Origin: Roseomonas mucosa
GTDB taxonomy: Bacteria > Pseudomonadota > Alphaproteobacteria > Acetobacterales > Acetobacteraceae
Reading direction: 5' to 3'
DNA length: 64,000 nucleotides
Assembly (NCBI GenBank): GCA_945878375.1
Contig: CAMDWG010000016.1
Coordinates: forward strand, 1-64,000
The notes under the pieces were generated by a model, which worked only from the letters and a program-made list of their open reading frames with translations, was not told where the DNA came from and did not search any database. Shown here one piece after another: positions 35,291 through 45,343 of the stretch. A program made the position numbers and the translations under genes. Position 1 is the first letter of the stretch, and each line of letters opens with the position of its first letter.

Positions 35291-36153
35291 GCGCGACCGC
35301 CGCCGAGATCCTGGCGCCACGCCGCCCTTCCGCGCTGCGCCTGCTGCTGCGGGAACCGGCGGCGGCGATCTCCCTCGTGCTGGTGGTGTTGGTGACGCTG
35401 GCGGGGCTGCTGGCGCCGGTGCTCGCGCCGCATGATCCGTTCGAGACCAACCTGATGGCGATCATGCAGCCGCCGGGCGGGGAGGGGCATCTGCTCGGCA
35501 CGGACGGGCAGGGGCGGGACATGCTGTCCCGCATCCTGTTCGGGCTGCGCGTGACGCTCGGCATGGGCGCCTTGTCGCTGATCTTCGGCACCGTGGTGGG
35601 CGTCGCGGTCGGGTTCGCCGCGGCCTATTACCGCCGGATCGACGGGCTGCTGATGCGGCTGATGGACATCCTGCTGTCCTTCCCCGCCATCCTGTTTGGC
35701 CTCGCGATCGCCGCGATCGTCGGGCCCGGCCTCGCTTCCGTCGTTATCGCGTTGTCGGTCGCAACCGTGCCGCTGATGGCGCGCATCGCGCGGTCTTCCG
35801 CGCTGGTGGTGCTCGGCCTCGATTACATCGAGGCCGCGCGGGCGCAGGGGATGGGCGATGCGCGGCTGATCTGGAAGCACCTGGCGCCGAACTGCCTGTC
35901 GCCGATCCTGGTCTTCGCGACGCTGCGCTTCGGGCAGGTGATCCTGCTGGGCTCGGCGCTGTCTTTCCTGGGCCTCGGGGCGCAGCCGCCGGTGGCGGAA
36001 CTGGGCGCGATGGCGTCCCAGGGGCGCACCTTCCTGTTCTTTGCGCCGCATATCTCGGTGCTGCCGTGCCTCGTGATCTTTGTCGTCGTGCTGGCCTTCA
36101 ACGTGCTGGGGGATGCGCTGCGCGACGCGCTCGACCCCCGTCTGCGTGTGTGA
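35287..36153 (+). CDS. Peptide/nickel-type ABC permease (DppC/OppC family)
   Basis: The product is 288 aa. The N-terminal cytosolic tail leads to a first helix, then HDPFETNLMAIMQPPGGEGHLLGTDGQGRDMLSRILFG, the diagnostic OppC_N/DppC segment. The EAA loop is near LDYIEAARAQGMGDARLIWKHLAPN. It ends NVLGDALRDALDPRLRV. It pairs with the DppB-like product. It is followed 17 nt later by the binding-protein gene with a good ribosome site. Confidence 0.93.
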   Translation: MSATAAEILAPRRPSALRLLLREPAAAISLVLVVLVTLAGLLAPVLAPHDPFETNLMAIMQPPGGEGHLLGTDGQGRDMLSRILFGLRVTLGMGALSLIFGTVVGVAVGFAAAYYRRIDGLLMRLMDILLSFPAILFGLAIAAIVGPGLASVVIALSVATVPLMARIARSSALVVLGLDYIEAARAQGMGDARLIWKHLAPNCLSPILVFATLRFGQVILLGSALSFLGLGAQPPVAELGAMASQGRTFLFFAPHISVLPCLVIFVVVLAFNVLGDALRDALDPRLRV

Positions 36154-36170
36154 ACAAGAAGGGAGAGGAC

Positions 36171-37778
36171 ATGATGGGCTGGAACATCCTGAAGCGCGGT
36201 CTGCTGGGGGCGGTGGCCCTGGCCGGCGCGGCATCCCTGCTGCCGGCGGAGGCGCAGACGCCGCGCAACACCGCCACCTTCCTGCGGGAGATCGACGCGG
36301 ATCGCTACGACCTGCACCGTTCCACCGCGCGCGCGGCGGGTGAGATCGTGACGATGCTGACCGACACGCTGGTCAGCATGGATTGGGATGGCCGCACCAT
36401 CCGCCCGGGCCTCGCGGAACGGTGGGAGGTCTCGTCGGATGGCAAGACCTACACCTTCCATCTGCGCCGCGACGTGACCTTCTGCGACGGCAAGCCGATG
36501 ACGGCCGCCGATGTCGTCTATTCCCTGAACCGCTGGCGCGATCCCGCCACGCGCAGCCCCGTGGCGTGGCGCGCCGGGCCAGTGAAGGAAATCCGCGCCC
36601 GCGATCAATTCACCGTCGAATACGAGCTGAACACGCCCTTTTCCGAATTGCTGTCGCAGCTGACGCTGTTCTTCGCCGGCATCATCGACCGCGCGACGGT
36701 GGAACGGCTCGGCGACAATTTCGGCAGCCAGGGCTTCAACGGCACCGGCCCCTATTGCTGGGTCAGCTGGACGCCGCGGAACGAGCTGGTGTTGCAGCGC
36801 CACCCCAATTACCGCTGGGGCCCGCCCATCTTCCAGAATCGCGGCCCGGCGCAGGTGGAGCGCGTGGTCTGGCGCGTGATCCCGGAACCCACCGCGCGCC
36901 TTGCCGCGATGCAGACCGGGCAGGGCGACGTGACGCAGTACATCCCGCCCGTGGCGATGGAGAGCCTGCGCCGCGTGCCCAGCATCACCCTGCACACCCA
37001 GCCCAACTACTTCTGGGACTTCTTCATGGGCTTCAAGGTGAACAAGCCCGTCGTCAGCGACCGCGCCGTGCGCCGCGCCGTGCACATGGCGGTGGACCGC
37101 ACCGCGCTGACGCGCGCGGTCTGGTTCGGCTCCGCCGTCCCGGCGCGCAACATCGTCAACCCGAACACGCTGGACTACGATGCGGAAAGCGAGCGCCTGG
37201 TGCCGGATTTCGACCCGGCGGCTGCCGCGCGCACGCTGGATGAGGCCGGCTGGCGCGTCGGGCCGGATGGCATCCGGGTGAAGGACGGCCAGCGCGCCAC
37301 CTTCCTGACCTATGGCATCGCGACCCTCGAAGGCCAGCGCCAGGGCGAGATCATCCAGCAGGCGCTGCGCCGCGTCGGGATCGAGATGCGGATCCAGCTG
37401 TTCGACGCGACGGTGGCCTGGGGCCGCCTCGCGACGCAGGAATTCGACGCCTTCTTCCTGAGCTATCCGTACTTCTCGGCGGGCGATGCGCTGAACCTCT
37501 ACTGGCAGTCCCGCGCGCGGCCGACGCCGAACCGGATGAACTGGAACAACCCGCAGACCGATGCGTGGCTTGAGGAAGCGCGCAGCGCCACCGATCCGGC
37601 GGTGCGCGCGCGGGCGCTGGCGAATGTGCAGCGCCAACTGGCCGAGGAATCGCCCTGGCTGACCATCGCGCGCGAACAGCTTTTCGTCGCGACGTCGAAC
37701 CGCGTGCAGGGCGTGCGCGCCCACGGGCTCTACGGCATCGGGGTCTATAAGGGCCTCGACATGCGTATCGTGCGCTGA
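36171..37778 (+). CDS. Family 5 (peptide-type) extracellular solute-binding protein
   Basis: The product is 535 aa, with ATGATG behind GGGAGAGG (second ATG at 36174 is an alternative). A Sec signal peptide (LKRGLLGAVALAGAASLLPAEA) leads into the SBP_bac_5 fold: TLVSMDWDGRTIRPGLAERWEV, YTFHLRRDVTFCDGKPMTAADVVYSL, GTGPYCWVSW. Such receptors bind di- or oligopeptides, nickel, glutathione or other amides. Its position between the permeases and an amidohydrolase gene suggests an amide or amine substrate rather than simple peptides. Confidence 0.92.
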   Translation: MMGWNILKRGLLGAVALAGAASLLPAEAQTPRNTATFLREIDADRYDLHRSTARAAGEIVTMLTDTLVSMDWDGRTIRPGLAERWEVSSDGKTYTFHLRRDVTFCDGKPMTAADVVYSLNRWRDPATRSPVAWRAGPVKEIRARDQFTVEYELNTPFSELLSQLTLFFAGIIDRATVERLGDNFGSQGFNGTGPYCWVSWTPRNELVLQRHPNYRWGPPIFQNRGPAQVERVVWRVIPEPTARLAAMQTGQGDVTQYIPPVAMESLRRVPSITLHTQPNYFWDFFMGFKVNKPVVSDRAVRRAVHMAVDRTALTRAVWFGSAVPARNIVNPNTLDYDAESERLVPDFDPAAAARTLDEAGWRVGPDGIRVKDGQRATFLTYGIATLEGQRQGEIIQQALRRVGIEMRIQLFDATVAWGRLATQEFDAFFLSYPYFSAGDALNLYWQSRARPTPNRMNWNNPQTDAWLEEARSATDPAVRARALANVQRQLAEESPWLTIAREQLFVATSNRVQGVRAHGLYGIGVYKGLDMRIVR

Positions 37779-37796
37779 ACCGAAGGGGACACGGGC

Positions 37797-39227
37797 ATGA
37801 CCACCGTCATCCGCAACGCCGATCTCGTCGTCGCCTGGGATCCGGGCGCCCAACAGCATGTCTATCTTCCGGACGCCGATGTGGCGTTCGAGGGCGGCGC
37901 GCTGACCTTCGTCGGCCGGGGCTACACCGGCACGGCGGAGGAGGAGATCGACGGGCGGGGGCTGATGGTCATGCCCGGCCTCGTCAACATCCACTCCCAC
38001 CCATCGAGTGAGCCGCTGAACAAGGGGCTGATCGACGAGATCGGCAGCCCCGGCCTCTACAACTCCTCGCTCTATGAATTCATGCCGATTTTTCGGGCCG
38101 ATGCGGAAGCGGTGCCGCATTGCGTGCGCGTGGCGCTATCGGAACTGCTGCTGTCGGGCGTCACGACGGTCGCCGATCTGTCCATGGCGCATCCTGGCTG
38201 GCTCGACCTGCTGGCGGAAAGCGGCATGCGCGTCTGCATCGCGCCGATGTTCAAATCGGCGAAGTGGTCCACGAAGAACGGCCATGTCGTGCAATATGAA
38301 TGGGACGAAGCCGCCGGCGAGAAGGCGATGGCGGAGGCGCTGTCGCTGATCGAGCGCGCCGAGCAGCATGAAAGCGGGCGGCTGTTCGGCATGGTCGTGC
38401 CGGCGCAGATCGACACCTGCACCGATGCGCTGCTGAAGGAAAGCTTCGAGGAAGCCGGCAAGCGCGGCCTGTCCTGGCAGATCCACGCCGCGCAATCCGT
38501 GGTGGAGTTCCACGAGATCACGCGCCGCCACGGCCTGACGCCGATCGGCTGGCTCGACAGCATGGGGCTGCTGTCGGACCGTTCGATCATCGGGCATGGC
38601 ATCTTCCTGGACGACCATCCCTCCACGAAATGGTGGACCGAGACCGACCTGAAGCGGCTGGCGGAAACCGGCACGACCGTCGCTCATTGCCCGACCGTCT
38701 TCGCCCGGCGCGGCATCACCATGAAGCATTTCGGCCGCTACAAGCGCAGCGGCGTGAATATGGGCCTCGGCACCGACACCTATCCGCACAACATGCTCGA
38801 TGAGATCCGCCTCGCCGCCTATCTCGCGCGCACCCAGGCCAATGATCCGCGCAGCCTGACGACGACGGAGCTGTTCGATGCCGCCACCATCGGCGGCGCG
38901 ACCGCGCTGGGGCGGCAGGATATCGGGCGGCTCGCGGCCGGTTGCCGCGCGGATTTCGTGCTGGTGGATGTGACGCATCCGATGATGCGCCCGGCGCGCG
39001 ACCCCGTCCGCAGCCTGGTCTATGCCGCCGGCGACCGCGCGGTGAAGGATGTCTTCGTCGATGGCCGCAAGGTGGTCGCGGATGGGGAGGTGGTGACGAT
39101 GGACTACCGCCAGGCCGCCGCCCATCTGCATGAGGCGCAGAAGCGCGTGATCCACAACGCCCCCGCGCAGGATTGGGCGCATCGGCCGGTCGAGGTCTCC
39201 TCGCCCCCGACGTTCCGGTGGTCGTGA
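37797..39227 (+). CDS. Amidohydrolase family protein (TRZ/ATZ/SsnA-like)
   Basis: The product is 476 aa. Metal-binding motifs follow the cytosine-deaminase-like order: [14 protein letters not shown] (HxH, ~residue 65), [14 protein letters not shown] (~230), [19 protein letters not shown] and [15 protein letters not shown] (Asp, ~325). A C-terminal composite domain ends [14 protein letters not shown]. It is distinct from the YtcJ-type enzyme at the start of this transport cluster, so the operon holds two amidohydrolases on either side of the importer genes. Substrate unknown. Confidence 0.86.
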   Translation: MTTVIRNADLVVAWDPGAQQHVYLPDADVAFEGGALTFVGRGYTGTAEEEIDGRGLMVMPGLVNIHSHPSSEPLNKGLIDEIGSPGLYNSSLYEFMPIFRADAEAVPHCVRVALSELLLSGVTTVADLSMAHPGWLDLLAESGMRVCIAPMFKSAKWSTKNGHVVQYEWDEAAGEKAMAEALSLIERAEQHESGRLFGMVVPAQIDTCTDALLKESFEEAGKRGLSWQIHAAQSVVEFHEITRRHGLTPIGWLDSMGLLSDRSIIGHGIFLDDHPSTKWWTETDLKRLAETGTTVAHCPTVFARRGITMKHFGRYKRSGVNMGLGTDTYPHNMLDEIRLAAYLARTQANDPRSLTTTELFDAATIGGATALGRQDIGRLAAGCRADFVLVDVTHPMMRPARDPVRSLVYAAGDRAVKDVFVDGRKVVADGEVVTMDYRQAAAHLHEAQKRVIHNAPAQDWAHRPVEVSSPPTFRWS

Positions 39228-39282
39228 CCCATCCGATGACCGCAGGGCGCAGGCGCAGCCGAGCACCGGAGGTCTGAATCGG

Positions 39283-40281
39283 ATGGGCGAACAACCTCTC
39301 CTCCGCATCGAGGGGCTGCGGACCGTCTTCCGCAGCTCCATGGGCGACATCGCCGCGGTGGATGGCGTCGATCTGGATGTGCCGCGCGGCCGCACGCTCG
39401 GCATCGTGGGCGAGAGCGGCTGCGGCAAATCCATGCTCAGCCTGTCCGTCATGCGCCTCGTCCCCCCGCCCGGGCGGATCGCCGCGGGCCGGGTGATGCT
39501 GGAGGGGCGCAACCTGCTCGATCTCTCCGCGGCCGAGATGCGTGACGTGCGCGGTAGTCGCGTCGCGATGATCTTCCAGGAACCGATGACCAGCCTGAAC
39601 CCGGTGCACAGCATCGGTTGGCAGATCACGGAAGCGATGCGCGCGCATGACAAGCAGGCATCGGCCCGCGAGTTGCGCGACCGCGCCATCGCGGCGCTGC
39701 AGCGCGTCCGCATCCCATCCCCCGAACGCCGATTCGATGATTATCCGCACCAGCTCTCGGGCGGCATGCGCCAGCGGGTGATGATCGCCATGGCGCTGGC
39801 CTGCAAGCCGTCTCTGCTGATCGCGGATGAGCCGACGACGGCGCTCGATGTCACGGTGCAGGCGCAGATCCTGGACCTGCTGCGCGAATTGCAGGCGGAG
39901 ACGGGGATGGCGATCATCCTCATCACCCATGACCTTGGCGTGGTCGCGGAGATGGCCGATGAGGTCGCGGTGATGTATGCCGGCCGCGTCGCGGAACGTG
40001 CCTCGGCCGCCGAGATCTTCGCTGATCCCCAGCACCCCTACACGCTCGGCCTGCTCGGCTCGATCCCGCGCCTGGATGAGGATCGCGCGAGGCTGCTGGC
40101 GATCGAGGGCGCGGTGCCGCCGCCCTTCGCCCTGCCGAAGGGCTGCCGCTTCCACCCGCGCTGCCCCTTTGCGGTCGAAGCCTGCACGCAAGCGCAGCCA
40201 GACCTCGCGCGCTTCGCGCCCGGCCATCTCGCGGCCTGCCTCCGCGCGCCGGTCGAACAAATCGCGGAGCTGGCCGTATGA
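39283..40281 (+). CDS. Peptide-type ABC ATPase (DppD/OppD family)
   Basis: The product is 332 aa, with an ATG behind CGGAGG. Walker [11 protein letters not shown]-loop [13 protein letters not shown], signature [15 protein letters not shown], Walker [13 protein letters not shown] and switch His [11 protein letters not shown]. The C-terminal oligopeptide-transporter extension [20 protein letters not shown] may carry an iron-sulfur cluster as in known DppD. It overlaps the DppF-like gene by ATGA. Confidence 0.93.
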   Translation: MGEQPLLRIEGLRTVFRSSMGDIAAVDGVDLDVPRGRTLGIVGESGCGKSMLSLSVMRLVPPPGRIAAGRVMLEGRNLLDLSAAEMRDVRGSRVAMIFQEPMTSLNPVHSIGWQITEAMRAHDKQASARELRDRAIAALQRVRIPSPERRFDDYPHQLSGGMRQRVMIAMALACKPSLLIADEPTTALDVTVQAQILDLLRELQAETGMAIILITHDLGVVAEMADEVAVMYAGRVAERASAAEIFADPQHPYTLGLLGSIPRLDEDRARLLAIEGAVPPPFALPKGCRFHPRCPFAVEACTQAQPDLARFAPGHLAACLRAPVEQIAELAV

Positions 40282-41369
40282 CCACGCTGCTGGAGGTCGA
40301 GGGGCTCGCGAAACACTACCCGGTCCAGCGCGGCCTTCTGGGCCGCGCGCAGGGGCTGGTGCGCGCGGTGGATGGTGTCTCCTTCGCCATCGCGCGCGGG
40401 GAGACGCTGGCGCTGGTCGGTGAATCGGGCTGCGGGAAATCCACCACTGCGCGGCTCGTCCTGCGGCTGATCGAGCCGACGGCGGGCACCATCCGCTTCG
40501 ACGGCACCGAGGTTTCGGGCGCGGCCGAATTGCGGGCGCTGCGGCGCCGCGTGCAGGTGGTGTTCCAGGATCCCTACGCCTCCCTCAACCCGCGCCTTCG
40601 CGTCGGCCAGGCGATCGCGGAGCCGATGGAGGTGCATGGCATCGGCGATGCCGCGTTGCGCACGGCGCGGGTGAAGGAATTGCTGGGCCTGGTCGGCCTC
40701 GCGCCCTTCCACGCGGATCGCTACCCGCATGAATTCAGCGGCGGCCAGCGCCAGCGCATCGGCATCGCGCGCGCGCTGGCGGTGCAGCCGGAGCTTGTGG
40801 TCTGCGACGAACCCGTCAGCGCGCTCGATGTCTCGATCCAGGCGCAGGTGGTGAACCTGCTGAAGGATCTGCAGGCGCGCTTCGGCCTGTCCTACCTGTT
40901 CATCGCGCATGACCTGGCGGTGGTGCGCCACATGGCCGATCGCGTGGCGGTGATGTATCTCGGCCAGATCGTGGAGACGGCGCCGAAGGCGGCGCTGTTC
41001 GCCAATCCGCGCCATCCCTATTCGCGCGCGCTGCTCTCCGCGATCCCGCATCCCGACCCGCGGCTGCGGGGCCGCGTCACGCCGCTGGGCGGCGATGTGC
41101 CGAGCCCAATGAACCCGCCGGCCGGCTGCCGCTTCCACACCCGCTGCCCGCACGCGCAGTCTATCTGCCGCGAACAGGCGCCCGCCCTGGTGGAGGTCGC
41201 ACCGGGCCATGCCAGCGCCTGCCACTTCGCCGCCGACCTACCCCCCTTCGACGCGGCGGCGGGGGAGGGGCTGCAGCCCGTGGCGGCGCGGCGCCTGGCG
41301 CTCTACGCCGCCGCGAAGGCGCGCCGCGCCGCTGGCGTGGCCGGTGACGCTACGGCTCTTCGCGGGTGA
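40278..41369 (+). CDS. Peptide-type ABC ATPase (DppF/OppF family)
   Basis: The product is 363 aa. It contains [25 protein letters not shown], the OppF-type start, Walker [10 protein letters not shown], signature [15 protein letters not shown], Walker [13 protein letters not shown] and the C-terminal [17 protein letters not shown]. The last ~45 residues (from [15 protein letters not shown]) are an unusual Ala/Arg-rich tail. That tail overlaps the 3' end of a convergent gene by 20 nt. It completes the ABC importer begun at 34349. Confidence 0.92.
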   Translation: MTTLLEVEGLAKHYPVQRGLLGRAQGLVRAVDGVSFAIARGETLALVGESGCGKSTTARLVLRLIEPTAGTIRFDGTEVSGAAELRALRRRVQVVFQDPYASLNPRLRVGQAIAEPMEVHGIGDAALRTARVKELLGLVGLAPFHADRYPHEFSGGQRQRIGIARALAVQPELVVCDEPVSALDVSIQAQVVNLLKDLQARFGLSYLFIAHDLAVVRHMADRVAVMYLGQIVETAPKAALFANPRHPYSRALLSAIPHPDPRLRGRVTPLGGDVPSPMNPPAGCRFHTRCPHAQSICREQAPALVEVAPGHASACHFAADLPPFDAAAGEGLQPVAARRLALYAAAKARRAAGVAGDATALRG

Positions 41370-41907
41370 AGCCGAGCTCCACCTCCGGGAGGATGGCGAC
41401 CAGAGCAAGGACGACCTCCGAGAGGCGGAAGCCAGCCGGGCGGACGGACTCGACCCGTTCGTCGATGTCGAGCAGCGCCAGGATCACGTACCGTTCGATC
41501 GCGCCGCCGACGCCGGTGAGCTGTGCCAACTCGGCACGGAGCGCCGCCTCCTCCGCGGGGGCGATCTCCCCCGCCGGTTCCAGCGTCAACTCGATCTTCG
41601 GGATCAGGTCGGGCGATACGCTCACCGCCGTGATGCGGAACCCCGCGCGGCCGACCAGCGACTCGAACCGGGCGAAGTCGTCGCGCAGCGTGCCGGTGAA
41701 GGCCGTGGCATGCTGAGCGAAGCTGTGCTCGGCGCCGAGGATCCGCGCCGTTGTGGCGGTCCAGGCCGCGCGCAGCGGCCGTACGACCGTCTCGACAACA
41801 TCGCTGCCCGCCTGGAGCGTCGCGGCCCAAAGGCGCGAAGGTTCTGCCTGCGCCGGCGCGGCGGCGGCCAGGGTGAGCGACAGGACGGCGACGGCGGCAA
41901 TTCTCAC
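41350..41907 (-). CDS. Secreted protein of unknown function
   Basis: The product is 185 aa from a GTG ([21 protein letters not shown]) with AAGGA eight bases upstream; an ATG seven codons earlier (41928) is the alternative. The first 20 residues are a clear Sec signal peptide. The mature protein has [21 protein letters not shown], then [23 protein letters not shown], and helices to the end FTREEP. I recognise no family; the alternation suggests a small alpha/beta domain. It ends with TAG inside the convergent dppF gene. Two tandem 12-bp repeats lie immediately upstream and may be operators. Confidence 0.65.
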   Translation of the reverse strand: MRIAAVAVLSLTLAAAAPAQAEPSRLWAATLQAGSDVVETVVRPLRAAWTATTARILGAEHSFAQHATAFTGTLRDDFARFESLVGRAGFRITAVSVSPDLIPKIELTLEPAGEIAPAEEAALRAELAQLTGVGGAIERYVILALLDIDERVESVRPAGFRLSEVVLALVAILPEVELGFTREEP

Positions 41908-41925
41908 GTTTGGAATCCTTATCCA

Positions 41926-41956
41926 CATTGGTCGACAAAACACCCATTGGTCGACA
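41926..41956. repeat. Tandem operator-like repeats CATTGGTCGACA
   Basis: CATTGGTCGACA occurs at 41926-41937 and 41945-41956, starts 19 bp apart, with a third partial copy (TCGACATTG) near 41971. They lie just upstream of the secreted-protein gene, each containing the palindrome GTCGAC. Two nearly two-turn-spaced repeats suggest a repressor or activator site. Confidence 0.5.
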
Positions 41957-42100
41957 CAGCCTCGACATTGATACACCATTTGGGGGCGGTGCGGTGCAAT
42001 CTCCGTTCGATGACAAAGATGGCCGCTGCGATGGCTGCGCCCCTTGACGTCCTGGCGCAGGCGTGGCGATGCCGTGCTACCAAGAAGGGAGGTTCCGCCC

Positions 42101-43270
42101 ATGCCCGTGTCCCTCGTCGCGCCGCGCCTGCTGCTGATGGGCGGCGGCGCAGTCCGGAATCTGGGCGAGGTGCTCGGCCAGTTCGGCCTGTCGCGCCCGC
42201 TGGTCGTCACCGATCCCTTCATGGTCTCCTCCGGCCTGGTCGAGCATGCGCTGGCGCCGCTCCGTGCGGCGGGCATGAGCCCGGCAGTCTTCTCCGACAC
42301 GGTGCCCGACCCGACCGACACGGTGATCGAGGCCGGCGTCGCCGCGATGCGGGCGGGCAGCTATGACTGCTTGGTCGGCTTCGGCGGCGGCAGCCCGATG
42401 GACACGGCCAAGGCCATGGCGATCTTGGCCGCCGCACCGCCGGGCACGCATATCCGCGCATTCAAGGTGCCGGCCGCCGCCAATGCCGGCGCGCTGCCCA
42501 TCATCTGCGTGCCCACCACCGCCGGCACGGGCAGCGAGGCGACGCGCTTCACCGTCATCACCGACACCGCCCGCGACGAGAAGATGCTGATCGCGGGCTT
42601 GGGCGCGCTGCCGCTGGCGGCCGTGGTGGATCACGAACTGACCTTCGGCCTGCCGAAGCGGATCACCGCCGATACCGGCATCGACAGCCTGACCCATGCG
42701 CTGGAAGCCTTCGTCAGCAAGCGCGCCAACCCTGTCGCCGATGACTACGCCCGCAGCGCGATGCGGCTGATCGCGCCCAATCTGCGCCGCGTCTGGGCCG
42801 ACCCGCAGGATGCGGCGGCGCGGGAAGCGATGATGCGCGGCGCGACGCTGGCGGGGCTCGCCTTCTCCAACGCCTCCGTCGCGCTGGTGCATGGCATGAG
42901 CCGGCCGGTCGGCGCGCATTTCCATGTGCCGCACGGCATGTCCAACGCGATGCTGCTGCCCGCCGTCACCGCCTTCGGCCTGGAAGCCGGCCGCGCGCGC
43001 TATGCCGAAGCCGCCCGCGTGATGGGAATCGCGACGGACCAGGAAGGCGACCAATCCGCCTGCGCCAAGCTGGTCGAGGAATTGCGCGCGCTGAACCGCG
43101 ATCTCGCCGTGCCGACGCCGGCGGCCTATGGCATCGCGCGTACCGCCTGGGATTCGGTGCTGCCGACCATGGCCGCGCAGGCGCTCGCTTCCGGCAGCCC
43201 TGGCAACAATCCCCGCGTGCCCGATGCCGATGAGATCGTGGCGCTCTATCGCGAAACCTACGGCGCCTGA
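42101..43270 (+). CDS. Iron-containing alcohol dehydrogenase
   Basis: The product is 389 aa; the ATG follows GGGAGG at good spacing. The Fe-ADH features are GFGGGSPMDTAKAMA (NAD site), PTTAGTGSEATRFTVI, DTGIDSLTHALEAFVS (Asp and first His ligands) and VHGMSRPVGAHFHVPHG (two further His). These enzymes interconvert alcohols and aldehydes or ketones, or reduce maleylacetate. It is followed 11 nt later by an FMN-dependent hydroxyacid oxidase, so both probably act on one hydroxy compound. Confidence 0.92.
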   Translation: MPVSLVAPRLLLMGGGAVRNLGEVLGQFGLSRPLVVTDPFMVSSGLVEHALAPLRAAGMSPAVFSDTVPDPTDTVIEAGVAAMRAGSYDCLVGFGGGSPMDTAKAMAILAAAPPGTHIRAFKVPAAANAGALPIICVPTTAGTGSEATRFTVITDTARDEKMLIAGLGALPLAAVVDHELTFGLPKRITADTGIDSLTHALEAFVSKRANPVADDYARSAMRLIAPNLRRVWADPQDAAAREAMMRGATLAGLAFSNASVALVHGMSRPVGAHFHVPHGMSNAMLLPAVTAFGLEAGRARYAEAARVMGIATDQEGDQSACAKLVEELRALNRDLAVPTPAAYGIARTAWDSVLPTMAAQALASGSPGNNPRVPDADEIVALYRETYGA

Positions 43271-43281
43271 GGACCGAAGAC

Positions 43282-44376
43282 ATGACCACCGCGCCCGCCG
43301 ACGGCTTCCTGACGCTGCATGAATTCGTGAAGGAGGCGAAGGCGCGCCTCAGCCCGGGCAACTGGGACTACCTGGTCGGCGCGACCGAGACCGAGACGAC
43401 CATGATGCGGAACCGCATGGCGCTCGACAGCATCGCCTTCCGCCCGCGCGTGCTGCGCGACGTCTCCTCCATCGACCTGTCGGGCCGCTTCCTTGGCCGC
43501 CCGATCGCGCTGCCGGTGATGCTCGCGCCCGTGGGTGGGCTCGAGAATTTCCACCCCGAGGGCGGCGCGCCGGCGGCGCGGGCCTGCGGCGCGGCGGGCG
43601 TGCCGATCATGGTCTCCTCCGTCTCGCTGCCGGGGCTGGAGGGGATGGCGGCGGCGACCCAGGGGCCGAAAGTGTTCCAGCTCTATGTCCGCGGCGACCG
43701 CGCTTGGGTGGATGAGATCGCGCGCAGCGCCATCGACCACGGCTATGACGCCTTCTGCCTGACGGTGGACACCGCGATCTACAGCCGGCGCGAACGCGAC
43801 ATCGCCAAGCGCTTCGTGAAGCCCTGGCGCGAACGCGCGATGGGCCAGCAGTTCCAGGCCGCGCTCAACTGGGACGATGTGAAGGCCTTCAAGGACAAGC
43901 ACGCGATCCCCCTCGCGCTCAAGGGCATCGCCACCGCCGAGGACGCGGCGATGGCGGTCGAGCATGGGGTGGAGGTGGTCTATGTCTCGAACCATGGCGG
44001 GCGGCAGCTCGACCACGGGCGCGGCGCGCTGGATGTGCTGCCGGAAGTCGTGAAGGCCGTGGATGGCAAGGCAAAGGTCTGGATCGATGGCGGCTTCTCG
44101 CGCGGTTCCGACATCGTGAAGGCGGTGGCGATGGGGGCGGAGCTGGTCGGGCTCGGCCGGCTCTATTGCTACGCGCTCGCCTCCGCCGGGGAGGAAGGCG
44201 TCGCCCGGATGCTGGAGATCCTGAAGACCGAGTTGCATCAGGTGCTGGGCCTGCTCGGCGTCACGGCCTTCGGGCAGCTCGATGGCAGCTATCTGCACCA
44301 GGCGCAGCCGGTGGTGGCGCCGCATGTGCACAGCGCCTTCCCGCTGACCAACCTGACGGACCCCGGCTACCGGTAG
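43282..44376 (+). CDS. FMN-dependent alpha-hydroxy-acid oxidase/dehydrogenase (LldD-like)
   Basis: The product is 364 aa. The FMN barrel shows RPRVLRDVSSIDLSGRFLG, then LPVMLAPVGG, FQLYVRGDRAW, LTVDTAIYSRRERD and the active-site YVSNHGGRQLDHGRGALDVL with the catalytic His and following Arg. Spacing matches lactate/glycolate/mandelate oxidases; a long membrane segment is not seen. The expected reaction is 2-hydroxyacid to 2-oxoacid. Convergent with the tctC gene through a shared hairpin. Confidence 0.9.
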   Translation: MTTAPADGFLTLHEFVKEAKARLSPGNWDYLVGATETETTMMRNRMALDSIAFRPRVLRDVSSIDLSGRFLGRPIALPVMLAPVGGLENFHPEGGAPAARACGAAGVPIMVSSVSLPGLEGMAAATQGPKVFQLYVRGDRAWVDEIARSAIDHGYDAFCLTVDTAIYSRRERDIAKRFVKPWRERAMGQQFQAALNWDDVKAFKDKHAIPLALKGIATAEDAAMAVEHGVEVVYVSNHGGRQLDHGRGALDVLPEVVKAVDGKAKVWIDGGFSRGSDIVKAVAMGAELVGLGRLYCYALASAGEEGVARMLEILKTELHQVLGLLGVTAFGQLDGSYLHQAQPVVAPHVHSAFPLTNLTDPGYR

Positions 44377-44390
44377 GTCGCGCTGCGGGC

Positions 44391-44417
44391 GCCGCGCCGG
44401 ATCACGCCCGGCGCGGC
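44391..44417. terminator. Hairpin between convergent genes
   Basis: GCCGCGCCGG / CCGGCGCGGC with a seven-base loop, 14 nt after the LldD-like stop and covering the last codons of the convergent tctC gene. No T-run. Confidence 0.55.
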
Positions 44418-45343
44418 AGCCAGGGATCCTCGCGCCAGCGGCGCCGCAATTCCTCATCCTGCCGCGCCAGCAGCGCGCCCCAGGCCCCATGGCCCAGGAA
44501 GCGCGGCACCCGGCCATTCTCCGCGCAATGGGTGGCGAGGTCGGGGTCATTCGCGAGCGTCCCCAGCCCCGCCAGCAGCAGGCTGCGCCATTCGGCCGGC
44601 GCGTCCGGCGACAGGGCGAAGCCGCGCCGCGTCGCGCCTAGCGCCTCCAGCCCCGCCTCCCGCAGCGTGGGCAGGTCCGGCAGCAGCGCGATGCGGCGGG
44701 AGGAAGCGACGCCGAGCGCGACAAGCCGCTCGTCCCGCAGATAGCCGATGGCGTCCGGCAGCGTCAGCACGGAAGCCGCCACATGCCCCGCCGAGGCGGC
44801 CTGCCGCGCCGCGGCGGCGGTGGGGAAGACCAGCAGCGGCAGTCCCGCGCTATCCGCCAGCCGCAGCCCGGTCAGGTGCGACCCCGTGCCGGCCGGCGGC
44901 GTGCCGATGGCCACCCCCGGCGCCGCGTTGCGCAGCGCCTCGGCACTCGTCGCCCCGCCGGGCGCGGCGACGAGGATCACCGGTTCCTCGACCAGCGCCG
45001 CAAGCGGCGAGATGCGGCTGAGGGGAGAGGCCTCCGCCGTTTCCACTGCGCGGGCCAGGATCAGCGGCGTCGTCAGCACGCCCACCACCTTGCGCCGCCC
45101 CGCCTGGCCGAGTTCGGCCAGCGCGTCGAGCCCGTGGCGGCCCGGCTGGTTCCGCACGATCACCGGCTGGCGCGGCCAGGCGCGTTCCAGGAAGGGCGCC
45201 ATGCCGCGCGCCCAGCGATCCGGCGCCGAGCCGGGGGCGGCGGGCACCAGCATCTCCACCGGCTCGCGCCGCCCCGCCAGCGCGATGCCGGGCAGGGCGA
45301 GGCCTGCCAGCATCGCCAGCGCGGTGCGGCGCGGGGTGGTCAT
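44402..45343 (-). CDS. Divergent TctC/Bug-type substrate-binding protein
   Basis: The product is 313 aa. A signal peptide (RRTALAMLAGLALPGIALA) precedes a Bug-like body: EPVEMLVPAAPGSAPDRWARG, then VIVRNQPGRHGLDAL, GTPPAGTGSHLTGLRLADSAG and LLPDLPTLREAGLEAL. The usual ENRxGAGG loop is altered to RNQPGRHG, so ligand recognition probably differs from the other two receptors here. The ATG overlaps the secDF stop (ATGA), an odd coupling of a solute receptor to the Sec machinery. No tctAB. Confidence 0.75.
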   Translation of the reverse strand: MTTPRRTALAMLAGLALPGIALAGRREPVEMLVPAAPGSAPDRWARGMAPFLERAWPRQPVIVRNQPGRHGLDALAELGQAGRRKVVGVLTTPLILARAVETAEASPLSRISPLAALVEEPVILVAAPGGATSAEALRNAAPGVAIGTPPAGTGSHLTGLRLADSAGLPLLVFPTAAAARQAASAGHVAASVLTLPDAIGYLRDERLVALGVASSRRIALLPDLPTLREAGLEALGATRRGFALSPDAPAEWRSLLLAGLGTLANDPDLATHCAENGRVPRFLGHGAWGALLARQDEELRRRWREDPWLPRRA

